The notes below the pieces were generated by a model. It was not told the DNA's origin and made no database searches. It worked only from the letters and a program-made list of their open reading frames with translations. The translations under genes and the position numbers were made by a program. Shown piece by piece: positions 32,838-44,589 of a DNA stretch of 64,000 nucleotides. Origin of the DNA: Apoderus coryli (lineage: Eukaryota > Arthropoda > Insecta > Coleoptera > Attelabidae); the NCBI GenBank assembly GCA_911728435.2, contig OU452204.1:19344001-19408000 (forward strand), given 5' to 3'. Within the stretch, counting starts at the first letter, position 1. The number at the start of each line of letters is the position of its first letter.

Positions 32838-34018
32838 CTTTTAAATTCAAATTCTTTATTTACCATATAATGTAATACATTACATTGTCGGCTCGTCAAA
32901 ATAACAATAAAAATAAAAATCAAACAGTATAACAGTTACACATTACAAGTATCACATCGACTAAACAAACAATTAATAATTCAAAAATTCGTCAACTGAA
33001 TAAAAACATTCACGAACAAAAAAGTCTTTCAGCTCGAGCTTAAACTTATCTATTTTCATGTCCGCGAACCCTCCAACTCTCAGAATCTTGTTAAAACATT
33101 TGATGCCGATATAGTTCGGGTTTTTCTGACCCTTCGATAGTCTGGAGAATGGCAATTCTAGGCTGTCCTTAATTCTCGTATCATAATTGTGTATATTTTC
33201 TCTTTTTTTTTTATTGATCCTGATAGCTTTTTTATGTTGACTATCAGTGCGTACATGTATAGGCAAGGGAGGGTCATTATGTTCAGCATTTTAAAGTAAG
33301 TTTTACATGAGGTTTTCTGATTTATTTTAGTCATTGTTCTAATGATTTTTTTCTGTTTTATAAAGACTCTAATTGCATCCCCTGCCCCTCCCCAATACAT
33401 TATACCGTAAGCCATAGTCGACTGCACCAGTCCGAAGTAAAGCAACCTGAGGACCGAACGCGATACAGTGTCCCTGATGTTCCTTATGAGAAATACACAG
33501 CTACTCAACTTTTGTGTGACGCGGTCAATATGGTTGTCCCAAGTTAATCTTTCGTCCGTGATTACGCCTAAAAATTTGGTGTTATCTATCTGCCTCACGG
33601 ATTTGCCGCCCATACGTATTAATAAACTTTTATCAGGCCTTTTGTTATTTGCTGTAATCGAGAGAGCGACCGTCTTAGAGGCGTTAAGTGAGAGTCCGTT
33701 CAGCTTACACCAATCGGCTATCTTCACAACTACATGCTGTGCTTTTTCCACGACCTTTATCTCCTGTTTGTCGGTTATTACGGCGCTTGTGTCGTCGGCG
33801 TAGAGAACGGGAGTTCCGAATTCCTTGATTTTGTTCGGTAATTCGTTAATAAAAATGTTAAACAGTGTGGGTGACAAACATGATCCCTGTGGTATTCCTT
33901 TATTTGTGAATGCTACTCTAGAACGAACACCATCAACCTCAACCGTTTGTGTGCGTGATTGTAGATAGCTAGATATCCAGGCGGCCGCCGTTCCCCTTAC
34001 ACCCATGCATGCTTTATC
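32838..34018 (-). pseudogene. 5'-truncated LINE, minus strand, RT catalytic half
   Basis: An open frame of 282 codons (34006-33158) runs GVRGTAAAWISSYLQSRTQT, NKGIPQGSCLSPTLFNIFIN (motif B), PVLYADDTSAVIT (motif C, both Asp intact), WCKLNGLSLNASKTVALSI, KFLGVITDERLTWDNHID and YFGLVQSTMAYGIMYWGG. At the T-run around 33197-33210 it shifts frame into NIHNYDTRIKDSLELPFSRL and ECFYSVDEFLNY, ending at 32973. The 3' UTR holds AATAAAG and ends near 32838. 5' truncation removed motif A and everything before it. This is a clean copy with only the homopolymer shift, suggesting fairly recent insertion. Confidence 0.8.
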
Positions 34019-34324
34019 ACTGCTAATATGGGCTGACAGGTTTGGCTAATTTTGGTTATTTTATTTTTATACAGCTGTATCTGTGTTGTTGCGTTCATAA
34101 TAATAGGTAGTTTGTTTATTCTAATCATTGTCTAATTACTTGATTATTGTATTTATTTATTTTTTTGTAACTGGGTTTCCCACCTGTTAGACGTGTATTT
34201 ATTGATTTATTATTTATAATGATCGTACTGTATCCAGTCCTTCCACTATTTCAAAGTGAAGGTTGCGTTAAATCTGATCATAAAAAAAGATAGAGATTAT
34301 CAAGGGTTCTGACTGAAGACAAAA

Positions 34325-34575
34325 AATTAGAGATTATTATGCAGGGAGTAAGAAAGAAATCAGGATCCTTCCACAAGGAGACGCGGAAGCCCGGATGGAT
34401 TTTTGTTTCAATATCTTCGAGAAAATTAATGATCATTTATCACTTATTGCTTCAAAAAATTGTATTTACCGTTGAAGCGACTTTTACTGGAGTCAACGCC
34501 TCAAAAATTGAACGTTTTGGTGAGAATAATAGGGCCGAACATTTTGGGACCTTTTTTTTATCGATGGCAATCTAA
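34325..34575 (+). pseudogene. DDE transposase scrap, mariner-like
   Basis: The forward frames give ARMDFCFNIFEKINDHLSLI, then in another frame KIVFTVEATFTGVN and ERFGENNRAEHF. This resembles the segment around the first catalytic residue of mariner-type transposases, usually ..FTDEA.F.., with the Asp replaced by Val here. It is frameshifted and short. Confidence 0.4.
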
Positions 34576-34617
34576 ATTCACAGAAATATCTAGATCTATA
34601 CAGAGTCAATAGGTCCT

Positions 34618-34661
34618 GCTTTAAGAAATTTAAATGTATGCTTTAAGAAATTTAAATGTAT
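34618..34661. repeat. 22-bp tandem duplication
   Basis: GCTTTAAGAAATTTAAATGT plus AT occurs twice in tandem without a mismatch. Confidence 0.85.
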
Positions 34662-37140
34662 GCAAGTCAATTCTTGAAAACTTATTGTAATTTTATTGTT
34701 TACTTTCGGGCTCATACGCGTAAATCGTAACGCATAACGCGTAAATCCACGATGTCATAAACGTGATTCGAAGCACCGCGATCGTATTTTTTGAGCATTT
34801 CTTTCGACCAATCGACACGAGCCTTTTTGCAACACGAGGGTCGCCAAATCCCGAAATATAAAAGGCAACCCTCGTATAAAAATGGAGCCAAACTTGATTG
34901 GAGAGGCTTGATATCAGATTACAATTCCATACCAAACATTTACATGGTTTTATTTGAAAGAACATTGAATAAAAAAATAAATAAAAATATGAAAATTAAA
35001 TATAAATTTTATTATATTTTGTCACGAAACATTTCTTGTTCTATTAGAAATAATAACCATACCGTCTGACAGTAAGGTATATTTTACTGTATATGTTGTT
35101 TTATATTTTTCCTTTTTATATGTAATTATAATAAATATAATAATTTTGCACAGTGTTCGCAATAAAATAGAAAGGATGAGAGAGGTTTGTTTATTTTTTA
35201 TATTTAAAATAATATTTGTAGGGAATTGAAATGCCGCTAATTGCTTTGAGATAATTAAAATTAATTAACGACATTTGTAACTGCGGAAGTCTATGTTTTT
35301 CAATTGGATACAGTTTCTTTGTTGGTTATAATATTGTTAAAGAAATTAAATAAATAAAAATATTTCGTTCATAGGTATAAAATAATAGTTGTTATAGTTA
35401 AGAATCTCAACAGCAAAAAACATATCTGATGAGGTCAGGTCACTAACATCATCATCATCAAGTATGAATCAGAGTTCACGTCATAAGTCCACAGGAATCT
35501 TGGGTTATGGGAAGTAAGAAAAGCTCCAAACTTAGGTATAGGTTCCAACGTTTGGTGCTCTTCTAGCCACTTCTTCAAGCTTAGAAACTAATTTCTAAGC
35601 ATGAAAAAGCTCTATAAGGGTGCTGATTATGTATCTAGAAGCAAATTGTCGCTTGATTCCTTGGAACATCTGCATCTATCACCACCGACTCGTTAGTAAA
35701 GGAAGCTAATCATTCTCTTTAGTAGAAACACATCCAAATTAGTATCAACTATTTTGTATTTTGTAAATGCCTCAACTGTTTCAAGATCGATTGATTGAAT
35801 TTGCTAACCACCGGTAATAATGAAACACCTAAACTTAGAGTAAATGGCTTTGAATTGAAAGCAGAACACTCGCGGTAGCTGACCTTATTGTGTTAGTTTA
35901 CTTACGAGATAGACACCCACTGGTTCTTATAATTCTTATTCTCTATATTTTCTAATAATGCACCCCATTGTCTCTGTTTCATGCTGGTTGACTCTGGAAG
36001 CTTGAGTTTGGCACTAAGCCCTTTGTTGATTTTGTTTTGTTTACCTAAAAATTATAGGGATTCAGGGTTATATTTTGAATATCAGTAACATCATTTTTTT
36101 AACGCGAAATCCCAACAATATACAATTTAATGAAACGGTTTTCCATAGGAATCTTACCGTTAATACATTTATCTGGTGAGGATTTGGCCAATTTCATCAT
36201 TTAAACCTCTCTTGATTGTTTACGTTTGTGTTATTATGAGGCCTATCAGTTTGAGTAGGTATCTTCTGTCGGTCTGTCATAACAAACGTCTTCCAAAACC
36301 AATCCTACCAACTTATATTGGTTTTCCAAAAATACCGGACTGTACTGTGGAATACATGTTTTCCATCAAGATGGTAACACTTCATGCCCGGCCTGTCGTA
36401 GGTTTTAAAGAGCCATTTTGTTGCGGGGGCCTTGGGGAGACGTGATTGTGCAGTCCGCTGGTTAAGCCAGCTACCCCTTTTTGTCTTCTTATTTCATAGT
36501 GGCCCCCTTAGTCCGTGGCGACCAAAAAGGGAGGCCACAGTATTTCAGCTACTTTTAAACCCTCGTGCCACATTTATTAAAATCCACTAGAAATAATTTT
36601 TCATTTACCGGAAGCAAAAACAAACAAAATATATATTGAAACCATGTACCAGTGCGATAAATCAAAAGACTACAGGTTATTCCCTAAATTAACAGATGAG
36701 CACATTTATCACAACGGTTTTCAAAAAATTAAGGTTAAATATGCGTCTCAAGTACCTCAGTATTGTTAATTTTATTAACCTTTTAGTGTAGCCCTCGTAT
36801 AAGAAACTTCTGTCGCTTAAATAATCGAGTCTGCGCCTAAGCATCGTAATTTCAAATTCGTTGACTGCTTGCAGCTGCAGCCGGCAGGTCTTTGATTGAA
36901 CATTTATCCCGTTATATGTTCGCTCCCATTAGATTATTGCTGCTAGCTGAATTCCTTTCGGTGAAGTCCAATATTCGGCCAACAGCAATAACCCAAAAGG
37001 TGTACAAATTTACTTTCCTGACCCATAAGAAAAGTATTGTGAACGGACTAAAAAAAATTGAGAGAAATACGGATATAACCATTGTGAACTCCCTTGAGAG
37101 TTGGACCTCTATAGAATATAATAAAGTAATTTGATAAGGG
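34662..37140. other. Long interval without a recognised gene
   Basis: Contains a short CAT run near 35447 and a GC-richer patch at 36380-36540. The frame 36176-36445 contains nothing I can assign; an alternate frame there reads HVFHQDGNTSCPAC, faintly like a transposase second-Asp motif, which is not enough to call. Confidence 0.35.
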
Positions 37141-37144
37141 GTTT

Positions 37145-37260
37145 TTGGGGTCATTGAGAGAGCGTGCGCTTCGCATGCCGAGGGTTCTGGGTTCGAATCC
37201 CAGCTCTGTCAATATATTTTCGTTCTATTTTTTTTAATAAAATAGTTTGTTACGTTAATT
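37145..37260 (+). mobile_element. tRNA-derived SINE, copy 3 (3' truncated)
   Basis: The head reads GTCATTGAGAGAGCGTGCGC, CTTCGCATGCCGAGG, then a perfect B box GGGTTCGAATCCC in a five-pair T-arm (CTGGG/CCCAG). The body begins TCAATATATTTTCGTTCTA and AATAAAATAGTTTGTTA, as in the other two copies, and then diverges. Its head is the best preserved of the three. A true tRNA is unlikely because the 5' acceptor strand is missing. Confidence 0.6.
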
Positions 37261-38011
37261 TATTGATTGATGATCAAAAATACTTGTGTTTTCAAAAAAT
37301 GAATTTTATAAATAAAAATAATAAACAATGCTTTATTAATTACCATACGTATTCAATGTGATAATTAAAATGAGTGATTTTTTTTAAAAAGTACTAATAA
37401 AGCAATAATCATTATCAATAGTAGGTATAATTATTTTTAAAAGTTTAAAATAAACTTTGTATCCAAAATAACTGATATTCACCTTTTAAATATATTATTT
37501 AAATTAATTATTATTTTTGTTATCTTCGTTAATTTCCGGATGTAGAACATACCTATCATTATATATTATATTATAACTAGTTAGTGTTTTATTGTTTGTT
37601 TCTTGAAAATAAATTAATTAAATTCTACAATAATCAAGATAATTATGTAAACACGAACATATAATTTGTTAGAGTTTTTATTAACATTTTACCACAGTTA
37701 GTGCATGCTTTCGACACATTATAAGATTTAGATTATATTTTTTATTATTTCTACACTGAAAAAAATTAGGTAGGTATCTTAAAATATGATTTGTTAATCC
37801 GAACAGAGAGGGCCAATTAAGATCTGTGCCTTATATACAGCCCCGATCAAAAGTCAGGCATAAATGCGATAAAATTTGGTTTTACGTTGATAGAAAAATA
37901 TACAGGGTCGATCGTGTGTCTTATTATTTTTTTGATATATATCTACATACATATATGTTTTTGGTTAACAAAAACTGTAATTTTTAGTTGTGAAAATGCT
38001 TTAACACTTAT
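37261..38011. other. Interval without a recognised gene
   Basis: AT-rich; nothing recognised. Confidence 0.4.
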
Positions 38012-38092
38012 TAACAGTCACAACAAAAAAATAAATTAATAAAATTATTTTATTTATTTTTATTATTATTTATTTTTTTGTTGTGACTGTTA
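38012..38092. repeat. Long AT-rich hairpin (24-bp arms)
   Basis: TAACAGTCACAACAAAAAAA at 38012, extending to 38035, is inverted at 38069-38092, with a loop of about 33 bases rich in TTATT. It lies about 200 bases from the 3' end of the neighbouring mariner fragment. No flanking element edges are apparent. Confidence 0.75.
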
Positions 38093-38297
38093 AACAATTT
38101 TAAAAAGTAACAACTTTAAAATATTGATATTATAAGGATAGGGTGAGGGTTGAATTTTGTAAAAAAATGAGACTGCAATTTTAAAGCATTATATGGGATT
38201 TTCCAATAAGAGTGATATGATTTCTTTAAAAAAAACACACTTATTGATAAGGAAATTCAAAAGTTTTTTATTCAATGTGAAGTACAATCGATACAAT

Positions 38298-38782
38298 TAA
38301 GTTCTAAATAAAACTTCATGCAAATGACCTCCACGACTTCTTCTGCAGGAACGAATTGGATGAACCCAATGTTCGAGCACTTTTTCCACTAAATCAAGTC
38401 GTATGGCGTGAATGGCACGTTCAATATTGACTTGTAAAGCTTAAAGAGAGTCTGGTTTATTGCGAAAGACCAATGACTTCAAATAACCCCACAAGAAATA
38501 GTTAAATGGTGTTAAACCACAACTTCTTGGAGGCCATTCAATATCACAATTTTTTGAAATAATCGAATCTCCAAACTTTTCTCGCAATAATTCAATTGTT
38601 GCATTTGCTTTGTGACACGTAGCCCCGTCTTGATGGAACCAAATGTTGTCAAGATCAACTTCTTCCAAAATCGGCCATAAAAAGTTGGTTATCATCGATC
38701 TATACCGCTCTCCATTTACAGTAACGGTGTTACCAGCATCATTTCGAAAGAAGTACGGTCCGATGATTGCAACATATTTCAA
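38298..38782 (-). pseudogene. mariner-like transposase, C-terminal half
   Basis: The minus strand reads YVAIIGPYFFRNDAGNTVTV, RYRSMITNFLWPIL, IWFHQDGATCHKANATIELL (second catalytic Asp in QDGAT), then IEWPPRSCGLTPFNYFLWGY. The residue expected to be the third acid in LTP.DYF is Asn. From the QDGAT Asp to this Asn there are 41 residues between, which would be the DD41D spacing described for rosa-type mariners. A frameshift at about 38441 leads to NIERAIHAIRLDLVEKVLEH and SRGGHLHEVLFRT, with a stop at 38298. The N-terminal DNA-binding half is absent. Transposition activity is excluded by the substitution, truncation and shift. Confidence 0.75.
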
Positions 38783-38832
38783 AGTAGTTTTGTGATCCTT
38801 CAGCTAGTATGTAATGTTCCAATAAAAAAATA

Positions 38833-39350
38833 TTGTGGCAGAATCCTACGCCTTCCTCGCCACGATATTGCCGCCCTATACGTTTACGGTTCGTAAAAGA
38901 ATCTGTCGATATTACAAATTCTGAAATGAATTATATTGAAGAACAAATAGGTGCATTAAGACCAACCCAAATAATTTTACATGGAGGAACTTTCCGGGTG
39001 GAACATGTCATGCTGTTGACTATGGAAAGGTATGTAACGCTCTTACACAAACTAGCTCGACAATGAGATGTTACATTTGTGGAGCTTCTTCCAAAGATTT
39101 TAATATTAAACGAGATGTAAATGTTGAAGCTCTAAGATTTGGACTATCAATTCTTCAGGCAAGAATTCGGTTATTTGAAAGCGTTTTACATCTAGCTTAT
39201 AAACTTCCTACAAAAAAATGGCAGTTACGATCAGAAGATGACAAAGATGTTGTCAAGAAAAGAAAGGAGGAAATACAATTAAAATTCAGACAAGAAACCG
39301 GTTTAATAGTTGATATCCCGAAGGCTGGGTTCGGTTCGATGAAATTCTAA
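38833..39350 (+). pseudogene. RAG1/Transib-core-like protein fragment, one frameshift
   Basis: Frame one (from 38836) encodes QNPTPSSPRYCRPIRLRFVK and ITNSEMNYIEEQIGALRP. Frame two, joined by a small deletion near 39023, encodes NALTQTSSTMRCYICGASSK, then LRFGLSILQARIRLFESVLH, KLPTKKWQLRSEDDKDVVKK and FRQETGLIVDIPKAGFG, with a stop at 39348-39350. The order (Cys-Lys/Arg-Pro segment, then a CxxC, then a helical region ending in a charged linker and an FR..GL..D motif) parallels the RAG1 catalytic core and related arthropod transposase-like proteins. The resemblance is from memory, not alignment. The first catalytic region and everything after the GFG motif are missing. It could be another, unnamed insect mobile-element protein. 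Confidence 0.45.
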
Positions 39351-40084
39351 ACACTACTGAATACAATGACAAACAAATGACAGATCATGACATATTACAA
39401 ATAGCCGCAACGTCGCTTCAGAATCATATCATCCCTATTGGAAAACGTTTTATTATATACCTACATTATAGTTTTTGTTCCAAAAAAATGGCTTGACTAG
39501 TACAGAAATTAGGGCCTGCTCAAAGCAGTTTGGGACACCCTGTATGGTTCTGTATAAATCCATACAATAAAGCTAGTCGACTACCTCGATCGCCGCTTCA
39601 TTTAGGCATGTAAGTAAGTAAGATGTAAGTAGTCATTTTTGTTAAATGTCATTAAACATACGTTTCGGCACATATAGTCGTCATCAGTATAGTTGTTTTT
39701 CAACGAATGTATTAATCCAAGTAACTAAGCAATTTCTTATTACCTACTTTTATAAATCACATGATTTTTTTTTTCAATTGGTATATTATAAAATATCATA
39801 ACATAAATAAAATTCCTAGCGTGATTAAATTAATCTAGATTACAATTAACATATTGTTAGAGCGTAAAAAATGGCTTTTATTATTATTTATATCCCGCAT
39901 ATATAACATAAAATTATTCTACATGGTGGTAATTAGTTACTATAATAATTAAGATATTATACATCAATGTGAAGTGTGATAATAATATGTTGAAATTGTG
40001 TTAAAACATAAGAATTTTTATTGAATATCAGCCTAATTCTCGTGCAAATTTCTATAGAAAAATTGTAATAAAAATGCTTAAGTA
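39351..40084. other. Interval holding a hammerhead-like word and a terminal motif
   Basis: GGGACACCCTGTATGG at 39532-39547 is the common terminal motif. On the minus strand, CTGATGA (39687-39681) is followed 14 bases later by GAAACG (39666-39661), with no convincing stem between. Nothing else recognised. Confidence 0.4.
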
Positions 40085-41600
40085 GTTTTTTTTTTCTGCA
40101 AAATAGAAGAACGTTTACACTATAAATGTTTACACGATAAATGTTTCTGCAGCTAACATTTTAAGGTTATATTCTGACGTTGTAAAAATGTCACATCTAC
40201 CAGATATCGAATCAAAATTATTGCACATAATATGTACAGGCGATCTCAATAACACATTAGTTCTAGCTCTGTCTAAATAAAATGTCGCATTTGATCTAGT
40301 ATTCAATCTAGGAACTAAAAAATTTATACTTGATAACAAGGAAGAACAGTCTATCTTATCTCGCAATAATTTATATAACATTACTAATGAACACTGAATT
40401 CTTCTATATTCCAAGCTCTGCATATTAAAACGAGACAGCAACAAACAATTATCGATTCCTCTAACAGGATAAACCCCATCTGTTTTAAAAACTAGATACT
40501 TTAGAAACCGGCGTTGTATTTTTTCGATCTCCAACTTGTGAGCATTATACTGAGTATACCAGACAATAGACGAGTACTCTAGTTTCGATCTGACATATGT
40601 GTTAAACAGAGTAATGAGCACAGAAACACTATCAAAGCCTCTACAGTTACGCATTATGAAGCCATACATACGTGACGCCTCAGATGTCACTCTATTGATG
40701 TGGTCCAGGAATAAAAATTTGTGATCGAATGTGACACCCAAATCCGTGAACGCATGACATCGCTCAAGCTGAATTTCGGAAATGGTGTACGGATAGTCAA
40801 TAAGCGTAGCCCTTCGCGTGAAACTAAGGCATTTGCATTTTTGAATATTGAGAGTCAATCTATTATGGTCACACCATGTTTGAAGAGCATATAAATCCGA
40901 TGCAATCCGTTATTGTGTCCACGGAAGCAAAGATTTTCAGGTCGTCCGCAAAAAACAACCTGCGTTCCAACAGACATTGATCCAGGTCATTGATAAATAG
41001 ATTAAATAATAATGGACCCAAATTAGAGCCCTGCGGAACTCCTGAGGTCGCAGAATAAATATTAGATTTAAACCCGTTGTAAAATACATATTGCTTACGG
41101 TTTTGTAAATAAGAGTCACACAAAGCTATCAAGTTCGAATGAAATCCAAACACATGCAGCTTACTCAGCAAGACACCGTGGTCCAGGGTATCGAAAGCTT
41201 TTGCAAAGTCGGTGTATACAACATCAAGTTGACCTCCACGGTCCAGAGTTTCAGAGATACAGTGAGAAATGATTGACAGATTAGTGACCGTAGATCTCCC
41301 ACACATAAAGCCATGCTGGTTGACCGAAATCAAACGCCTAACTTCCGTGTAGATCCGTTCATACAAGATAGATTCAAACAGCTTAGAAAAGTTAGATAAT
41401 AAGGAAATAGGACGATAGTTATTTATATGAGACCTGTCGCCAGACTTAAAGTGGGACAATTTTAGATTCCTTCCATAGATCCGGGTAAGTGTTTGTTTTT
41501 AGAATTACGGAAATGCAATCTTTGACAAAGAATGAAGGAACATTATCAGAACCCGAGGTAAATTTGTTCTTAAGGCGTTTGGATGCTGAAGTAACTCTCA
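40085..41600 (-). pseudogene. LINE family C reverse transcriptase, minus strand
   Basis: 41459-40869 encodes FKSGDRSHINNYRPISLLSN (fingers), NQHGFMCGRSTVTNLSII, VYTDFAKAFDTLDHGVLLSK (motif A), TSGVPQGSNLGPLLFNLFIN (motif B) and RRLFFADDLKIFA (motif C, Asp pair intact). A frameshift near 40860-40880 leads to 40858-40130: LNIQKCKCLSFTRR, DLGVTFDHKFLFLDHINRV, RSKLEYSSIVWYTQ, KIQRRFLKYLVFKTDG and CNNFDSISGRCDIFT. It lacks the endonuclease. Relatives lie at 53.7-54.8 kb and 7.36-8.0 kb. It has one frameshift and few other defects. Confidence 0.8.
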
Positions 41601-42740
41601 GTTGATAGAGACATTATTAGTAAAAAATACGACACACGCACCAAATATTAGCAAAAAATTAGACCAAAAGAGTTTCCACTATCAATGTGGCTCCTCCTAA
41701 CCACCCCATCGATACGTCCATGTCCAAAATAGATTTGATTAGAATGAATTAGATACGACGTGACTGTTCTGTTAGCATCCCATAACACAGATTATTGTAC
41801 TGCCACCAATAAGGGATGTTAATTTGAAATGATAGTTACTGCTACTATTCCTGCTATAATATTATTGCAGAAATACATTCTCCTAGTACCTAGCTAATAC
41901 ACGCGATATAGTAGAACATTTATTATATTAGTATATATTATACCTACTGTATTTCGATTGCCTCCGCATTATGTGTATTTTCGAGCGGTTGCATTTTGGG
42001 GGTGGCTTGGCTAGGGGGTTAATACAGCCCACCGCTACCGTTCCTATCCTAACCAGAGCAGCACACTTGATGATGATTATGTTGATGATGATACGAGAAT
42101 TTTATTTCATCTCGCTAAGTGTATATTCACATTCCGACTACATATTTGTACGCGTGAGATTTTTGAGACGTTTTAATATCTCATATAAAACGTTTTTTTT
42201 ATTCTCTCTATCTTTACTCATTTTGTTTTTTTATGTTTCACTCATTTTTAAAAAGGCTGCTTTTCGTATTAGGTTTTAATGTTTCAAATATAAAATGGAT
42301 TAAGTATAATTAAACGCGACGACGGTTTTTTTTTTATTAAAAAAAAAATGATAAGCAAGAATTAAGTACATACGTAAATAAACAGAGATGCCTTTTTGAG
42401 TATTTATACTATCAATATTTATAAAAATTCTTGTATGAAACATTTTTAACTTGTGGATTTTCCATTGCTGGTATCGTGAATTAAATTTCGTGAACATGAA
42501 ACTGTATATAAAAAATATACAGGGTGATAAGGACTTTCCCTTACGAATTTTTTTTCACGACTTACAGGATCAAATGACGAAAATTCCGCTGGCGATATGG
42601 GTGGTTTTGTTTGGTTTTTTACAAAAACAAATGTTTATTGACTTTAATAATAGTTTTAGAGGATCAAAGACTGAACAACTTTGCCTTATACATTTTTTTA
42701 AATTTTTCTAATAAGTACTTTTCGTGTTACACCGCTTTTT
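41601..42740. other. Interval without a confident gene
   Basis: About 41970-42095 (GGGGGTTAATACAGCCCACC, then a GATGATG run) looks like the 3' end of an RTE-type LINE, without coding. TATACAGGGTGATAAGG at 42516 is the common terminal motif. The rest is AT-rich. Confidence 0.35.
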
Positions 42741-42995
42741 TTGACAAAACCTAACAACAACTTTCGGCATGAGGCGTGTGGGTTACTTACATCGTATTTG
42801 TTGAACAGAACACAGCGTGTCGTTTTGAATCAAAAGGTTTCCAAATCTATCAAATTAAAAGCCGGCGTACCACAACGATCAATACTTAGTCCAATTTTGT
42901 TTTCAATATATACATCACAGCTTATAACATATTTAAAACATAGTCAGGTTATCAGAACGTGCATGCACGAGTCCAGGTTTTCATTTTACTTATAG
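42741..42995 (+). pseudogene. LINE RT scrap around motif B
   Basis: The frame gives LTSYLLNRTQRVVLNQKVSK and KLKAGVPQRSILSPILFSIY, matching the thumb-side SYL.NR and GVPQGS.LSP.LF motifs with the usual Gly altered to Arg. It ends before motif C. Confidence 0.6.
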
Positions 42996-44589
42996 TCCAG
43001 GATCCAGTGAATTTTTTTCGTACTTCTTTTCCCAGTTGGCGTATATATTTTCATATGATTTCTTAGTGGCAAAAAAGCATTTTTTTATGGATTCAAAAAG
43101 TAAAATACAAGTCCACTTATTTTCCCTTATCTCAAATGTGCGCAATCAAAAATTTGACCGAAGGATCCGTATCCCTTATTATCCAGGCTTGAAATTTACG
43201 ATATGAATCCTTATAATCATCAACTGTAATTAAAAGTAAGTCTAGCTGAAGTATATGGGTTTTTCTCAGAAACTAAGTCTTGAGAGTCTTAGATCATTCG
43301 ATGCAGCATAGTTTCATGACAAATATTTCCAAGTTTCATGAAGATCCACCAGATAGTTTACCAGCAATTGGAATTTGGAAATTGGCAAGTATATGGGTTT
43401 TTCTCAAAAACGAAATTGGCAAATGGCTCTGGCGGCATCTTCAAAATGGGAAAAATAGAAAATTGTTCCTCTAATTTCCCAGGTTTGATAATTTGTCATA
43501 ATATTATTCTACATATTCTCACGGGTCTCACATTTACAATCACGAAAGTCGTACCAGACTCTCAAGCCAGGTAGCTAAACGACGAGAGGAACGACTTTGT
43601 CAATAAATATTTTCAACTTGCCTCATCATAATTCTGTCCTCAGTGCTTTTTTGTATTTCATTGTGCTCTCATATTAAAGAACGAGTCTGCCAAGGCTTTG
43701 GAGGTGTTCCATATCAGCCAGATTGTATTTTAAGCTGTTATTATACGATAATAGGCCATCATCTCATACATTTTCATGACTGCGAAAAATTTTTTTGATG
43801 AAAGCTTTTCAGTTTTTCACTTGCCAGACATTTTATCCAATCTCACAGATTAGCCATACTATTTTTTTACTTAACTTCAGTATACATGTTACTACTAGAA
43901 GTATTTTTATCACTGCAACCGAACAATTCTATCCATGTTTGCTGACTGGGAAAATAAGTACCGAAAATCGTCACTGGCTCCTGTTCTACTTCTAGAATAA
44001 AGTTAATATTCTAATTTTATACAGACATTCTTAATAATGATAATAATAACATCAATTTCAATCTGCTATCTTCACCTATCAGGATCACAGCAGGAAATTG
44101 TATACAATACAATATAATAATGTTCTTGTGCATTTTCATTCAATTAACATGGAATTAGAAACAAACAAATTATTTAATTAAGTGCGTTTGTTTGCCTTTT
44201 TAGTTTGAATAAACAAATCTATACTCACAGCGGTTAAATTGGCAACTGATATACCTATTATGTTAGTTCAGATCCAAATGTTGCTACAATAAATTGAATT
44301 GAATTAATTCTATTAAAACTGTAGAGTTTATTGGTAAAAATTAGAACAAAGGCGAAAATAGGAAACTTTAAGCGTTGATGTTAGTTATGAAAATAAATTT
44401 TTCCTTAAGCATCTACCTAACATTCTGAAAGGATCATTCAGCAAACTTTGATTCATGATTCATTGTCTGAGCACGAACTTTCTGTAAGGAAAGGCCAGAT
44501 CGTGAAGGTACGCCTGCCAGGATCTTGAAACCTAATATCCTTCAGCAACCGACGTACTCTTACATCAGCCAGAGTGCTTCAACATAGTC
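42996..44589. other. Interval without a recognised gene
   Basis: The words GTATATGGGTTTTTCTCA occur at 43251 and again at 43389, inside a roughly 138-base offset direct repeat. Otherwise nothing seen. Confidence 0.4.

Noticed and set aside
36176..36445. Transposase gene
   Set aside because: Only a single HQDGNTSC-like phrase in one of several frames; the rest does not fit any transposase.
37145..37212. Functional tRNA gene
   Set aside because: The B box and T-arm are perfect, but no 5' acceptor strand pairs with the 3' end, the anticodon stem is mismatched, and the same head occurs in two other copies with a shared body, which marks a SINE.
38836..39350. A functional RAG-like recombinase
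   Set aside because: Only a middle segment is present, with a frameshift and an early stop; the upstream catalytic region and everything after the GFG motif are absent.
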